Below, in pieces: positions 32,285 to 39,714 of a stretch of 49,822 nucleotides of DNA. The notes beneath the pieces were generated by a model. The model worked only from the letters and a program-made list of their open reading frames with translations, did no database searches and had not been told where the DNA came from. A program made the position numbers and the translations under genes. Positions within the stretch are counted from its first letter, which is position 1. The number at the start of each line of letters is the position of its first letter. This DNA comes from Opitutus sp. GAS368 (GTDB lineage Bacteria > Verrucomicrobiota > Verrucomicrobiia > Opitutales > Opitutaceae): assembly GCA_945874455.1 (NCBI GenBank), contig CAMCHO010000007.1, forward strand, positions 1-49,822, in the 5' to 3' direction.

Positions 32285-33825
32285 TTTGTTTCTGAGGATT
32301 CCTTCTTCTTTCCGCCCTTCATGATTTCAACGAGCTTCGCAGACATCTCGGCCACGATGTCAGGATGCGCGGCGGCAATGTTCTTTGTTTCACTCAGGTC
32401 GTCCGTGAGGTTGTAGAGCGAGATCTTCTTGGGCTGGGTGTCCTTCTTGGCCACGGCCTCCGCCGGATGCTCGCTCTGGGGGCTGACTCGCTCGCCTCTG
32501 ACATTAGTGGAAGTGGGGGCGGGCAACAGTTTCCATGGCCCTTTGCGCAACGCAACCCAACTGGCATCGTTGTTTTGCTCCACCAGATATTCGCGGCACG
32601 GCTTTTCGCACCTTTCTCCAAGGAGTGCGGGTAAGACATTGAGGCTGTCGGGACCGTCGGCCGGGGCGAGTGATTGTCCAGTCAACGCGGCGAAACTCGC
32701 CAGCATGTCCACCTGGCAAATCAGTTCATCGGACACCCCGGATCGAACATGACCCGGCCAGCGCGTGATGAAGGGCAGGCGCGTGCCTCCCTCAAAAACC
32801 GAACCTTTCCCGCCATGCAGCACGCCGTTGAACAGGTGGCCGTTGTTCGCTTCCAAGGAACCGATGCCGTGCACGATGTCCGGGCCGTTATTGTCGAGCA
32901 CGCCACCGTTGTCGCTGGTGAGGATGACCAGCGTGTTGTCGGAGAGTTTGAGCCTGTCGAGGGTGTCTAGCAACTGGCCGACGGTCCAGTCGAACTCGAC
33001 GATCGTGTCGCCGCGCACACCGCAGTCGCTTTGACCCCGGAACTTCGGATTCGGAGCGCGTGGAACATGGATGTTGTGCGTCGCCACCTCGAGGAAGAAC
33101 GGCTGGTTTTTGTGTTGTTCGATGAACGCGCAGCTCTTGGCGGCAATGACGGTCGAAATATTCTCGTCGTCCCACAGCGCGGCCTTGCCGCCGATTTGTT
33201 CGCCGATGCGCGGGATGCCGTGGATGAACGAGCGCGGCGAGCCGCGCTGCACGGAGTAATCGAGCTTGATCGGGTCGGCCGGATCAAGATTGGCAACGCG
33301 ATGATTCTCGACCCAGACACACGGGGTGCGGTCGCCGGTGGCGGGGATGATCCAGGCGTAATCGAAACCGATTTCCAGCGGACCAGGCTTGATTTCGCCG
33401 TTGTAGTCGGTGGGCTTCGTCCCCAAGCCGAGGTGCCATTTACCGACGATGCCCGTGGCGTAACCAGCGCGCTTCAGTAGCGACGGCACCGTGGTTCGGC
33501 CCGGTTCGATGAGCAGGCCTTCAACGCCGGAGGCAATGCCGGTGCCCCGCTTGCGGAAGGCATATTCACCGGTGAGAAAGGAGTAGCGCGAAGGCGTGCA
33601 AACTGACGCCATCGAATGGCCGTCGGTGAAGCGCAGGCCCTGGGATGCGAGGCGATCCACGTTAGGCGTCTTGACTTTCGTTGCACCGTAGCATCCGAAG
33701 TCGCCGTAGCCAATGTCGTCGGCAAGGATGAAGATGATGTTGGGTCTTGGCATGGCCTCAGCGGCGGAGATCGCGGCCAGCGGCGCGAGCAGCAGGGCGG
33801 CGATGAGTGTGAGCATATGTTTCAT
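32281..33825 (-). CDS. Sulfatase D (arylsulfatase A-like S1), secreted, Lys-rich tail
   Basis: The 514-residue product has a signal peptide (about 1-24), 'NIIFILADDIGYGD', formylglycine motif 'VCTPSR' with Cys76, 'GKWHLGLG', 'WIIPATGDRTPCVWVENHRV' (the long aromatic insert of arylsulfatase A-type enzymes, also in sulfatase B), 'VATHNIHVPRAPNPKF', 'VILTSDNGGVLDNNGPD' and 'LYNLTDDLSETKN'. It ends with 'KGGKKKESSETK'. It is the first intact gene downstream of the STN-receptor and the esterase relic, and its stop overlaps esterase copy 1. Substrate unknown. Confidence 0.95.
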   Translation of the reverse strand: MKHMLTLIAALLLAPLAAISAAEAMPRPNIIFILADDIGYGDFGCYGATKVKTPNVDRLASQGLRFTDGHSMASVCTPSRYSFLTGEYAFRKRGTGIASGVEGLLIEPGRTTVPSLLKRAGYATGIVGKWHLGLGTKPTDYNGEIKPGPLEIGFDYAWIIPATGDRTPCVWVENHRVANLDPADPIKLDYSVQRGSPRSFIHGIPRIGEQIGGKAALWDDENISTVIAAKSCAFIEQHKNQPFFLEVATHNIHVPRAPNPKFRGQSDCGVRGDTIVEFDWTVGQLLDTLDRLKLSDNTLVILTSDNGGVLDNNGPDIVHGIGSLEANNGHLFNGVLHGGKGSVFEGGTRLPFITRWPGHVRSGVSDELICQVDMLASFAALTGQSLAPADGPDSLNVLPALLGERCEKPCREYLVEQNNDASWVALRKGPWKLLPAPTSTNVRGERVSPQSEHPAEAVAKKDTQPKKISLYNLTDDLSETKNIAAAHPDIVAEMSAKLVEIMKGGKKKESSETK

Positions 33826-33869
33826 CGTAGATTTATATGTCTATTATTTGGACCGCGGTGGAGAGGAAC

Positions 33870-34108
33870 TTAACCGCAATAGGCGGCGATCCGCGGGTGG
33901 TACGTCGCCCGAGAACCTTGGACCGTACCGACGCCGTAAATGACGAGTTGGTAGTGCGCTCCTCCCCCCACTGCCGAACCACCGCAGTATTCAACAGAGT
34001 ATGTGCGTCGAAGTCGGCCCACAGCTCCGCAACCGTGTCGGGAACGCGAGCAGTGAGTGGCGCGATGACCGCAAGTATAAACGCCATGGTTCTGCCGAGA
34101 CCGTTCAT
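33870..34108 (-). pseudogene. Remnant of a third esterase copy (5' end, frameshifted)
   Basis: From ATG 34108 the frame gives a signal-like 'MAFILAVIAPLTA' and 'VPDTVAELWADFDAHTLLNT', then 'AVVRQWGEE'. This corresponds to 'VPQNVVDLWQDVDARKDALE', 'TKVVKEWRED' in the intact esterase. A shift to another frame near 33990 restores the match: 'YQLVIYGVGTVQGSR' and 'RIAAYCG' against 'RYVIFKVGTFKGADS', 'RIAAFYCF'. A stop (33870-33872) then ends it, and the whole catalytic domain is gone. The remnant occupies the interval between the STN receptor and sulfatase D. Confidence 0.8.
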
Positions 34109-34215
34109 GACCGGATCTTTACTCCACGCAGGTTGTCGCCGCACATTTATATTATCGAATTGGCCGGCGCGGTATTGGAGCGCGACGGCTTCAGTTGCGT
34201 AATGCGCAATCTGGG

Positions 34216-37200
34216 TTAGAAATCGTACGTCACCGTCAGCGAACAATTGCGCGGGCGACGGAGCTCGTATCTAACCGGCACAATGGCATCGGACATTCCA
34301 TAATAACCCTGCGTATCGTATTCCACTGAAACCAACCGCGCTCGGCTCCAATTCAATGGGTTGTCTACGTTCAGTTGAAACTTCACACCACCCTTGTTGG
34401 CAAAACGGAACCGATACGAAGCCATCAAGCCCAAATCCCAGAAGTCTTCGCCCTTTATCGGCCGCGCCACGTCAAGGACTCCGAAAGGCCGGCCATTTGC
34501 ATCAAGAGTGCGCTCATAGCCCACAATACTCGCGCTGCGCCACCGAAAGTTGCCCCCCAAGGCACAACCTTTTAACCAGCCATGGCTGGAGAAAGAGTGC
34601 GTCACGAGTCCGTTTAGCGCGTATCGGCCATTGCGATTTGATTGCAAGCCAGTGAGCTTCTGATCATCTGCATTTACACGTTGGATTGTTGCGGCCTGGG
34701 TTTCGATAAAGGTCGCGTCTGCCGCCGCCTTGCTCCGGTCGGCGGCATTATTTGGATTCAAATCAAAGAAATTGGATGCTTGGCCGACGGCCACTTTACG
34801 CAGCTCCGTAACGTAGCCGGCCCATGTTCCCAACCCTTGGTAATTGGCGTTCGTATTCAGATACTCGCCAAGATCCAGTAAGTGAGCTCCCGTAACGTTG
34901 GCGTTATCACTGCCACTCAAATAAATTCGCCAATTGGGGTTTGGATTGAAGACAGCGGTGAGCTCGTACCCGTGAGCTTCATAATTCCAGGTGGAATCCA
35001 ACCCGCTGTTCACTTCAACACGGTAGATGTTAGCCGCAGCCATGCTCACAAAGTGAGAATCGCCTGCATCCTTGTAGTTCGTCCGCAATCGAGTGAGAAT
35101 CTGCCTGGCTCCTCCGGCATAGCTTCCCACGTTTCTCGTCTCATTTTGTGCGCTGGTCGTGAACCTGTTGAGCGAAAGCGAGAGCCGTTCGTCCAGCACT
35201 GACCAGCGAATTCCATAGTCCGCGGTCTTGCCCGCCTTATCCGGAATCGATTGTTCAAGATAGTTTGAGGACTGCGGGTTTACGTTCGGGGTGAAATTGC
35301 GCGACTTGCTGTAGAAAAGTTCCATCCGCGGTGTTACCCGAAATACCGCGCCCATGGTTCGATTGTCCGCCATGGCTGTTTTCGTTGGCGTGCCGTCGAG
35401 CGGGACGATCGCGACTTGGTCGTAGTACCGGCGCAGAGGATTGGTCGCAGAATCGCGCACTGCCGGATCAACGGTCGACCTGCTCGCTGGAACGCCATAA
35501 ATCGCGACGTCATCCCGGCGAATACCCATGGCCGTTACCAAACGGTCGCCAAAGAAACGTCCCAGCCATGCTGCCGACAATGAATTATCCGTGTTTCGGC
35601 TTTTTCTCGCATTTACAAACGGCCGTAGCGCAAAATTGACGGGAGCACGATCAGCGGGAGTGGCTCCTTCGAAGAAGCCATACGAGTTTAGCTCAGCGAG
35701 ACGTTTCCTCACCTGCAGATGATCGGGTAGTGGATAGGGTACGACTCCGTTGATAAAATATACTCGCTTATTGAGATTGTGCTGCGCGTTGAGGGCATCC
35801 GTGTTGTACCCGGAGAGACCTGGGGTAGCCAAATTGAAAAACTGCATAATGTCCTGCTGATCGTCGGTTTTGTCAGCCTGTGCTAAGGCACTAAAGGATT
35901 GTTTGCCGAGCCATTGGTGGATTTTTTCTAGATCGATGGCGTATGATATCGTCCCCCGATACTGCTGCACGATCGTCCATCCTTCACGATATTGTCCGGC
36001 GATTTCGTTGTAGGGAACTAAATACCCAGGGTTTGGTGTTCCGTCAGGCATATAGCGATTGACGTCAAACGTGATCGCGCTGTTTGATTCTGTTGAGGTG
36101 ATGATATTGTCCCGGGCATGATTTGCCGCGATCTCGATGTACAGGCCGCGGGCAATTTTTTGTTCGATTGTAACCTGAGTCCAATGGCCACGGTTTTGCC
36201 TTGCAGGATCATCCCAAGTGCCCGGGTAGAGGTTGGCGTCCTTGGGCAGGCCGAATAGATTCCACGGATCAGCGTCGAGCAGATTATAACGACCGTTATT
36301 GCCGACCACCCCGGCAAAGGTGCTGTTTTGTAGGGTCGCTTGATAGCGGGTGTTAACCATAGGATTCGCCCGGTCCAACCCCACAATCCATGTGAACGAC
36401 GGGACGTTTGTCTGGACCAAAGAGTTTTTCGGATCAAACCCCGCTCTGTTCGTGACAAATCCGGTTCCAGACACACTGCCAATGGGATTTCCTTTGGCGT
36501 CCAAGAAGGTCCGCCCGGCTGCCGTCCACAACGTGCCTTGACTCGTGAAATCGACGGTGGGTTTTCCCGCCTGGACCCATTGGAGCACACCTACTTCAAA
36601 AGGCTTGACCAGCGGTGAAAGATTCGAGCCGGTCTTATACGTCTCATGATTCACTATTATCTCGGTATCCTTGAATGGTCTCCAACTCAGACCCAAGGTG
36701 CCTCGTTCCTGCTCCACTCCCTCATACTGACGGAATTCACGCTTCTGACTTTTCAATAAGTTGACCCGCAATGCCAGGCGGTCTTTAACCAATGACTGGT
36801 TGACGTCCAACCCCGCTCGCTTTGATCCCCAGCGATCGAATTGGAGTATGAGTTGTTTCTTGTCACCCGTTAGGCTCGCGCGCTTTGTGGTATTCACGAA
36901 GGTTCCGGCTGAACCACCCAAACCAAAAAGCATGGCATTGGGTCCACGCGACAGCGTGATTCGCTCTGTATTATAGGTATCGTTCCGCTCAAGCGCCGAA
37001 AAGAAATCGTGCGACGCACTTGGACCAGCGACAAAGCCACGCAAGGAGACCTGTTGGCCGCTGAAGAACCTATTACTTGTGCTGTTAAATCCAGCGTCGT
37101 TGTCGCCTTGGTAGGTATCGACACTTGGCGTGAAGATAAGGGCGCGGTCCACCGAGGTTACACCGAGATCCTCGAAAAACTCCGGGGTTAGCACTGCGAG

Positions 37201-37746
37201 GGACGCGCCGACGTCGCGCAGGTTGGTGCGCATGCGCGTGCCGGCAAGTGTCTCGGTGGCGGCGTAGCCGGCATCCTTGTCGGTGGAGACCATGAACGGC
37301 GAGAGCGTGATGGCCGCGTCGCCTGCCACGTCGCGAACTTCAGCGGCGCTTGGCGTGTTCGGGCGGCTGCCGGTCGCGACCGGTGCCGCCCGTTGGGCGT
37401 TTGGGTCGCGGGAGACGGTGAGGGCTCCGGTCTTCTCGTTGGCGGTGACGACCAGTCCGGTATCGGCGAGCAATCGCGCCATCGCCTCGGTCGGGGTGAA
37501 CTCGCCCTGCACGGCGTTGGTGCGCACCTGCGTTGCGGTCGCGGTGCCGAATACCACCGGGATTCCGGACTGCTCGGTAAACTGGCGCAGCGTCTTCGCC
37601 GCCGTGTCGGCCGAAAGGTTGAACAATCTTGCGGTCTGCTCGGCCGCTCCGGCGCCGCCGGCCACGAACAACGCGGCGAGCAGAACGGCCAGGGTGAAGT
37701 GCGGGCCACGGCGCAGTGAAACGGGTAGGTCGATTGGGGAGGTCAT
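34216..37746 (-). CDS. STN-domain TonB-dependent receptor (transducer type), large
   Basis: About 1176 residues. The signal peptide covers about 1-35. The STN (secretin/TonB N-terminal) domain at about 38-110 ('LFNLSADTAAKTLRQFTEQS', 'GEFTPTEAMARLLADTGLVV') contacts an anti-sigma factor. The plug starts at 'ITLSPFMVSTDKDAGYAA' with 'ETLAGTRMRTNLRDVGAS' near 165, then a very large barrel ends 'SLTVTYDF'. It is downstream of FecR and ECF sigma on the same strand, the classic substrate-sensing set. ATG 37746 gives a clean signal peptide; GTG 37767 is an alternative. Bases after about 37190 are clearly AT-richer than the STN part, suggesting a mosaic gene. The ligand is presumably a glycan fragment (inference). 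Confidence 0.93.
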   Translation of the reverse strand: MTSPIDLPVSLRRGPHFTLAVLLAALFVAGGAGAAEQTARLFNLSADTAAKTLRQFTEQSGIPVVFGTATATQVRTNAVQGEFTPTEAMARLLADTGLVVTANEKTGALTVSRDPNAQRAAPVATGSRPNTPSAAEVRDVAGDAAITLSPFMVSTDKDAGYAATETLAGTRMRTNLRDVGASLAVLTPEFFEDLGVTSVDRALIFTPSVDTYQGDNDAGFNSTSNRFFSGQQVSLRGFVAGPSASHDFFSALERNDTYNTERITLSRGPNAMLFGLGGSAGTFVNTTKRASLTGDKKQLILQFDRWGSKRAGLDVNQSLVKDRLALRVNLLKSQKREFRQYEGVEQERGTLGLSWRPFKDTEIIVNHETYKTGSNLSPLVKPFEVGVLQWVQAGKPTVDFTSQGTLWTAAGRTFLDAKGNPIGSVSGTGFVTNRAGFDPKNSLVQTNVPSFTWIVGLDRANPMVNTRYQATLQNSTFAGVVGNNGRYNLLDADPWNLFGLPKDANLYPGTWDDPARQNRGHWTQVTIEQKIARGLYIEIAANHARDNIITSTESNSAITFDVNRYMPDGTPNPGYLVPYNEIAGQYREGWTIVQQYRGTISYAIDLEKIHQWLGKQSFSALAQADKTDDQQDIMQFFNLATPGLSGYNTDALNAQHNLNKRVYFINGVVPYPLPDHLQVRKRLAELNSYGFFEGATPADRAPVNFALRPFVNARKSRNTDNSLSAAWLGRFFGDRLVTAMGIRRDDVAIYGVPASRSTVDPAVRDSATNPLRRYYDQVAIVPLDGTPTKTAMADNRTMGAVFRVTPRMELFYSKSRNFTPNVNPQSSNYLEQSIPDKAGKTADYGIRWSVLDERLSLSLNRFTTSAQNETRNVGSYAGGARQILTRLRTNYKDAGDSHFVSMAAANIYRVEVNSGLDSTWNYEAHGYELTAVFNPNPNWRIYLSGSDNANVTGAHLLDLGEYLNTNANYQGLGTWAGYVTELRKVAVGQASNFFDLNPNNAADRSKAAADATFIETQAATIQRVNADDQKLTGLQSNRNGRYALNGLVTHSFSSHGWLKGCALGGNFRWRSASIVGYERTLDANGRPFGVLDVARPIKGEDFWDLGLMASYRFRFANKGGVKFQLNVDNPLNWSRARLVSVEYDTQGYYGMSDAIVPVRYELRRPRNCSLTVTYDF

Positions 37747-37818
37747 CAGGAGGATGACGCCGCTCACGCTCGAATCTCCTAGTCCGTAAGCGAAAAAGAC
37801 AACGGCTCCAGCCCGCTG

Positions 37819-38730
37819 CTACGGACGGCGCAGTTCAGTGTGGCCGGCGCTGCCGGGCGCGGCGATGATGCCAAATTCGTTGCGCAGGAGGATGAAGAGG
37901 GAGTCGGTATCGTCGGCGCGCAGGGTGCCGCTGAGTTGCAGGCGCCCCAACGTCGGATCGAGCACGAGGTGGCGGCGGCCATGGCGGTTGAACATCGGAA
38001 TCGCCTCGGCCAGGGGCGTGCCGGAGAATTCCAAGAGCGGGACGCGCCAGTTCAGCCGCTCGCGCCGTTCCCCGGATGGAACCGAGCGCACGGCTGCCGC
38101 GCCGGCGACTTCGAGGGACACAGTGGTCCCTTGGCCGGCGTCAACCATCGCTACGGCGGGTGTTGCCTCCACGGTGGCGGGCGGGCTCGTGACTGCCACC
38201 CGGCCCTCGGTCACGAGCACGTCGACGGCACGTTTGCCGAGATCGACGGAGAACGCCGTGCCGACCGCGCGCACCTCGACCCCCGAGGCGACCACGACAA
38301 ACGGTCGCGCGGCATCCTTTGTAACCTGAAAGTGAACTTCACCCGCGCGCAGCACGACCCGCCGCGAGCTCGGACCATACTCGACCCGAATCTCGGCGCC
38401 GGGGCGCAATTCCACGATCGAGCCATCCGCGAGGGTGCGGGTTTCGGGAGTGACGACGACCGTGGATACAGCGGCGATCGGCGGAACGGCCGAGGTGGCA
38501 GCAGCCTGCGGAAACAGCCACGCGCCGACCAACCCTAGGCAGGCGATCCCGGCCACACCGGCGATTCGTCGGCGCACGCGCCGCCGGCGCCGCGCCTCAA
38601 CGTGCCGGACGACTTCACCGGCGGCGCCGCTGGATACGGCCCACGAAAGTGCCTCGAGGCCGGTTGCAACCGGGCTCGGCTCGTCGGCGGAGCCAGCGCG
38701 ACGGCCGGGAGTGGCGGCGGAATCCTTCAT
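37819..38730 (-). CDS. FecR-family anti-sigma/signal relay protein
   Basis: The 303-residue product has an Arg-rich cytoplasmic segment (about 40-57) with a membrane helix after it (about 58-78, 'VAGIACLGLVGAWLFPQAA'). The FecR beta domain lies at about 98-170 ('TLADGSIVELRPGAEIRVEY', 'VVLRAGEVHFQVTKDAARPF', 'VRAVGTAFSV'). A C-terminal STN-like/DUF4974-type domain follows at about 230-295 ('LEFSGTPLAEAIPMFNRHG'). It relays receptor occupancy across the periplasm to the sigma factor. Its ATG overlaps the sigma stop (ATGA, 38727-38730), and the STN receptor follows after about 70 bases. Orientation and spacing support one transcript. Confidence 0.93.
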   Translation of the reverse strand: MKDSAATPGRRAGSADEPSPVATGLEALSWAVSSGAAGEVVRHVEARRRRRVRRRIAGVAGIACLGLVGAWLFPQAAATSAVPPIAAVSTVVVTPETRTLADGSIVELRPGAEIRVEYGPSSRRVVLRAGEVHFQVTKDAARPFVVVASGVEVRAVGTAFSVDLGKRAVDVLVTEGRVAVTSPPATVEATPAVAMVDAGQGTTVSLEVAGAAAVRSVPSGERRERLNWRVPLLEFSGTPLAEAIPMFNRHGRRHLVLDPTLGRLQLSGTLRADDTDSLFILLRNEFGIIAAPGSAGHTELRRP

Positions 38731-39272
38731 GAGGGGAAGCGGCGCAGACCGCGCCGTTGTAGTTCGGCGCCCAGCCGTTGCACGCCACGATAAACGTGCT
38801 CGGTCACGGTCTTCTCGGAAAGCCCGAGGAGTTCGGCCACTTCGCGGTGGGACTTGGACTGGAGTTTGCAGAGGATTACAATTTGGCGCTGGCGGGGCGT
38901 GAGCGTGTCGAGCGCCTCGCCCAACAGGATGATTTTTTCATGAGCGGCGGTGACCTCGAATGCGTCCGGCCTGTCATCGATGACGTCCAGCGCCGCCAAA
39001 TCTCCAAGCGCTTCGAGCGGCGAGCGCCGGCGCTGGCGTAGAAAATCGATCGCCAGGTTGCGAGCGGCACAGAAAAGAAAGCCTCGGGCAGACTCGACCG
39101 AGCCCGCCATCTTAGCCCGCCACACGCGCAGGTAGGATTCCTGGACGACATCTTCCACATCGCGCACCGTGGGGAACGATCCGCGCAGATACGCCTTGAG
39201 CGAGGCCCCGTGCGGCTGCACCTCTTCCGCAAACCAGCGGGATTGTTCGAGGTTGGACGACTTCAGGGGCAT
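38727..39272 (-). CDS. ECF-type RNA polymerase sigma factor (FecI-like)
   Basis: About 181 residues from ATG 39272; the frame is open to TTG 39344, but the extra residues have no homology. Region 2 is seen at 'LKAYLRGSFPTVRDVEDVVQ' and 'ESYLRVWRAKM', with 'GFLFCAARNLAIDFLRQRRR'. Region 4 helix-turn-helix is 'LDTLTPRQRQIVILCKLQSK', 'SHREVAELLGLSEKTVTEHV'. It is coupled to FecR by a four-base overlap and should activate the STN receptor and possibly downstream sulfatase genes. It belongs to the FecI-like ECF group of glycan-sensing loci. A pyrimidine run, not a Shine-Dalgarno sequence, precedes the ATG. Confidence 0.92.
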   Translation of the reverse strand: MPLKSSNLEQSRWFAEEVQPHGASLKAYLRGSFPTVRDVEDVVQESYLRVWRAKMAGSVESARGFLFCAARNLAIDFLRQRRRSPLEALGDLAALDVIDDRPDAFEVTAAHEKIILLGEALDTLTPRQRQIVILCKLQSKSHREVAELLGLSEKTVTEHVYRGVQRLGAELQRRGLRRFPS

Positions 39273-39360
39273 CGACGAAATGGCGGGAGGTACGGGCGGG
39301 AAGCGGGACGAAGGTGAGTGAAATCTGGATACTGCCAACTTCAATTATTTCGTCCGGTCG

Positions 39361-39701
39361 TCATTTTTCGGAGGGCGTGACGAACTCTTCGCGACGCAAC
39401 GTCCCGTCGCCGTTTTTGTCGAAATTCTTGAAACGATGGTCGAGGTTTGCCGCACCTTTCAGACCAGCGATGTATTCCTCGGGTGTGAGCATGCCGTCGT
39501 GATTGGTATCCATGCACGCGAGGCGATCAAGGTGCGGTGTCTGCAACCACGAGGTCTGTGCGAGGAGAGATCTCCCCAGCCCCAGTCGTCGGCGAAGATG
39601 AAGACGACGTTCGGGCGCGGCGTTGGGCGCGGCGCCGCCGCGTGGCCGGTTGATCCTGTGATGAAGAGAACGAACCGGCCGGTGAGAAAACGGCGATGCA
39701 T
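39361..39701 (-). pseudogene. Sulfatase wreck: N-terminus joined to an EF-hand C-terminal tail
   Basis: From ATG 39701 the frame reads a signal-like segment, then 'RPNVVFIFADDWGWGDLSSH', a sulfatase N-terminus. A frameshift near 39560 follows; in the next frame 'TSWLQTPHLDRLA' continues the sulfatase, then jumps straight to 'CMDTNHDGMLTPEEYIAGLK' and 'FKNFDKNGDGTLRREEF', two EF-hand calcium-binding loops, and a stop. About 400 codons, including the formylglycine site, are missing. EF-hand tails occur on planctomycete and verrucomicrobial sulfatases, so the tail is probably the original C-terminus. Bases 39567-39607 are identical to 26158-26198 in sulfatase A. Confidence 0.82.
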
Positions 39702-39714
39702 CGGCGGAAAAAAT

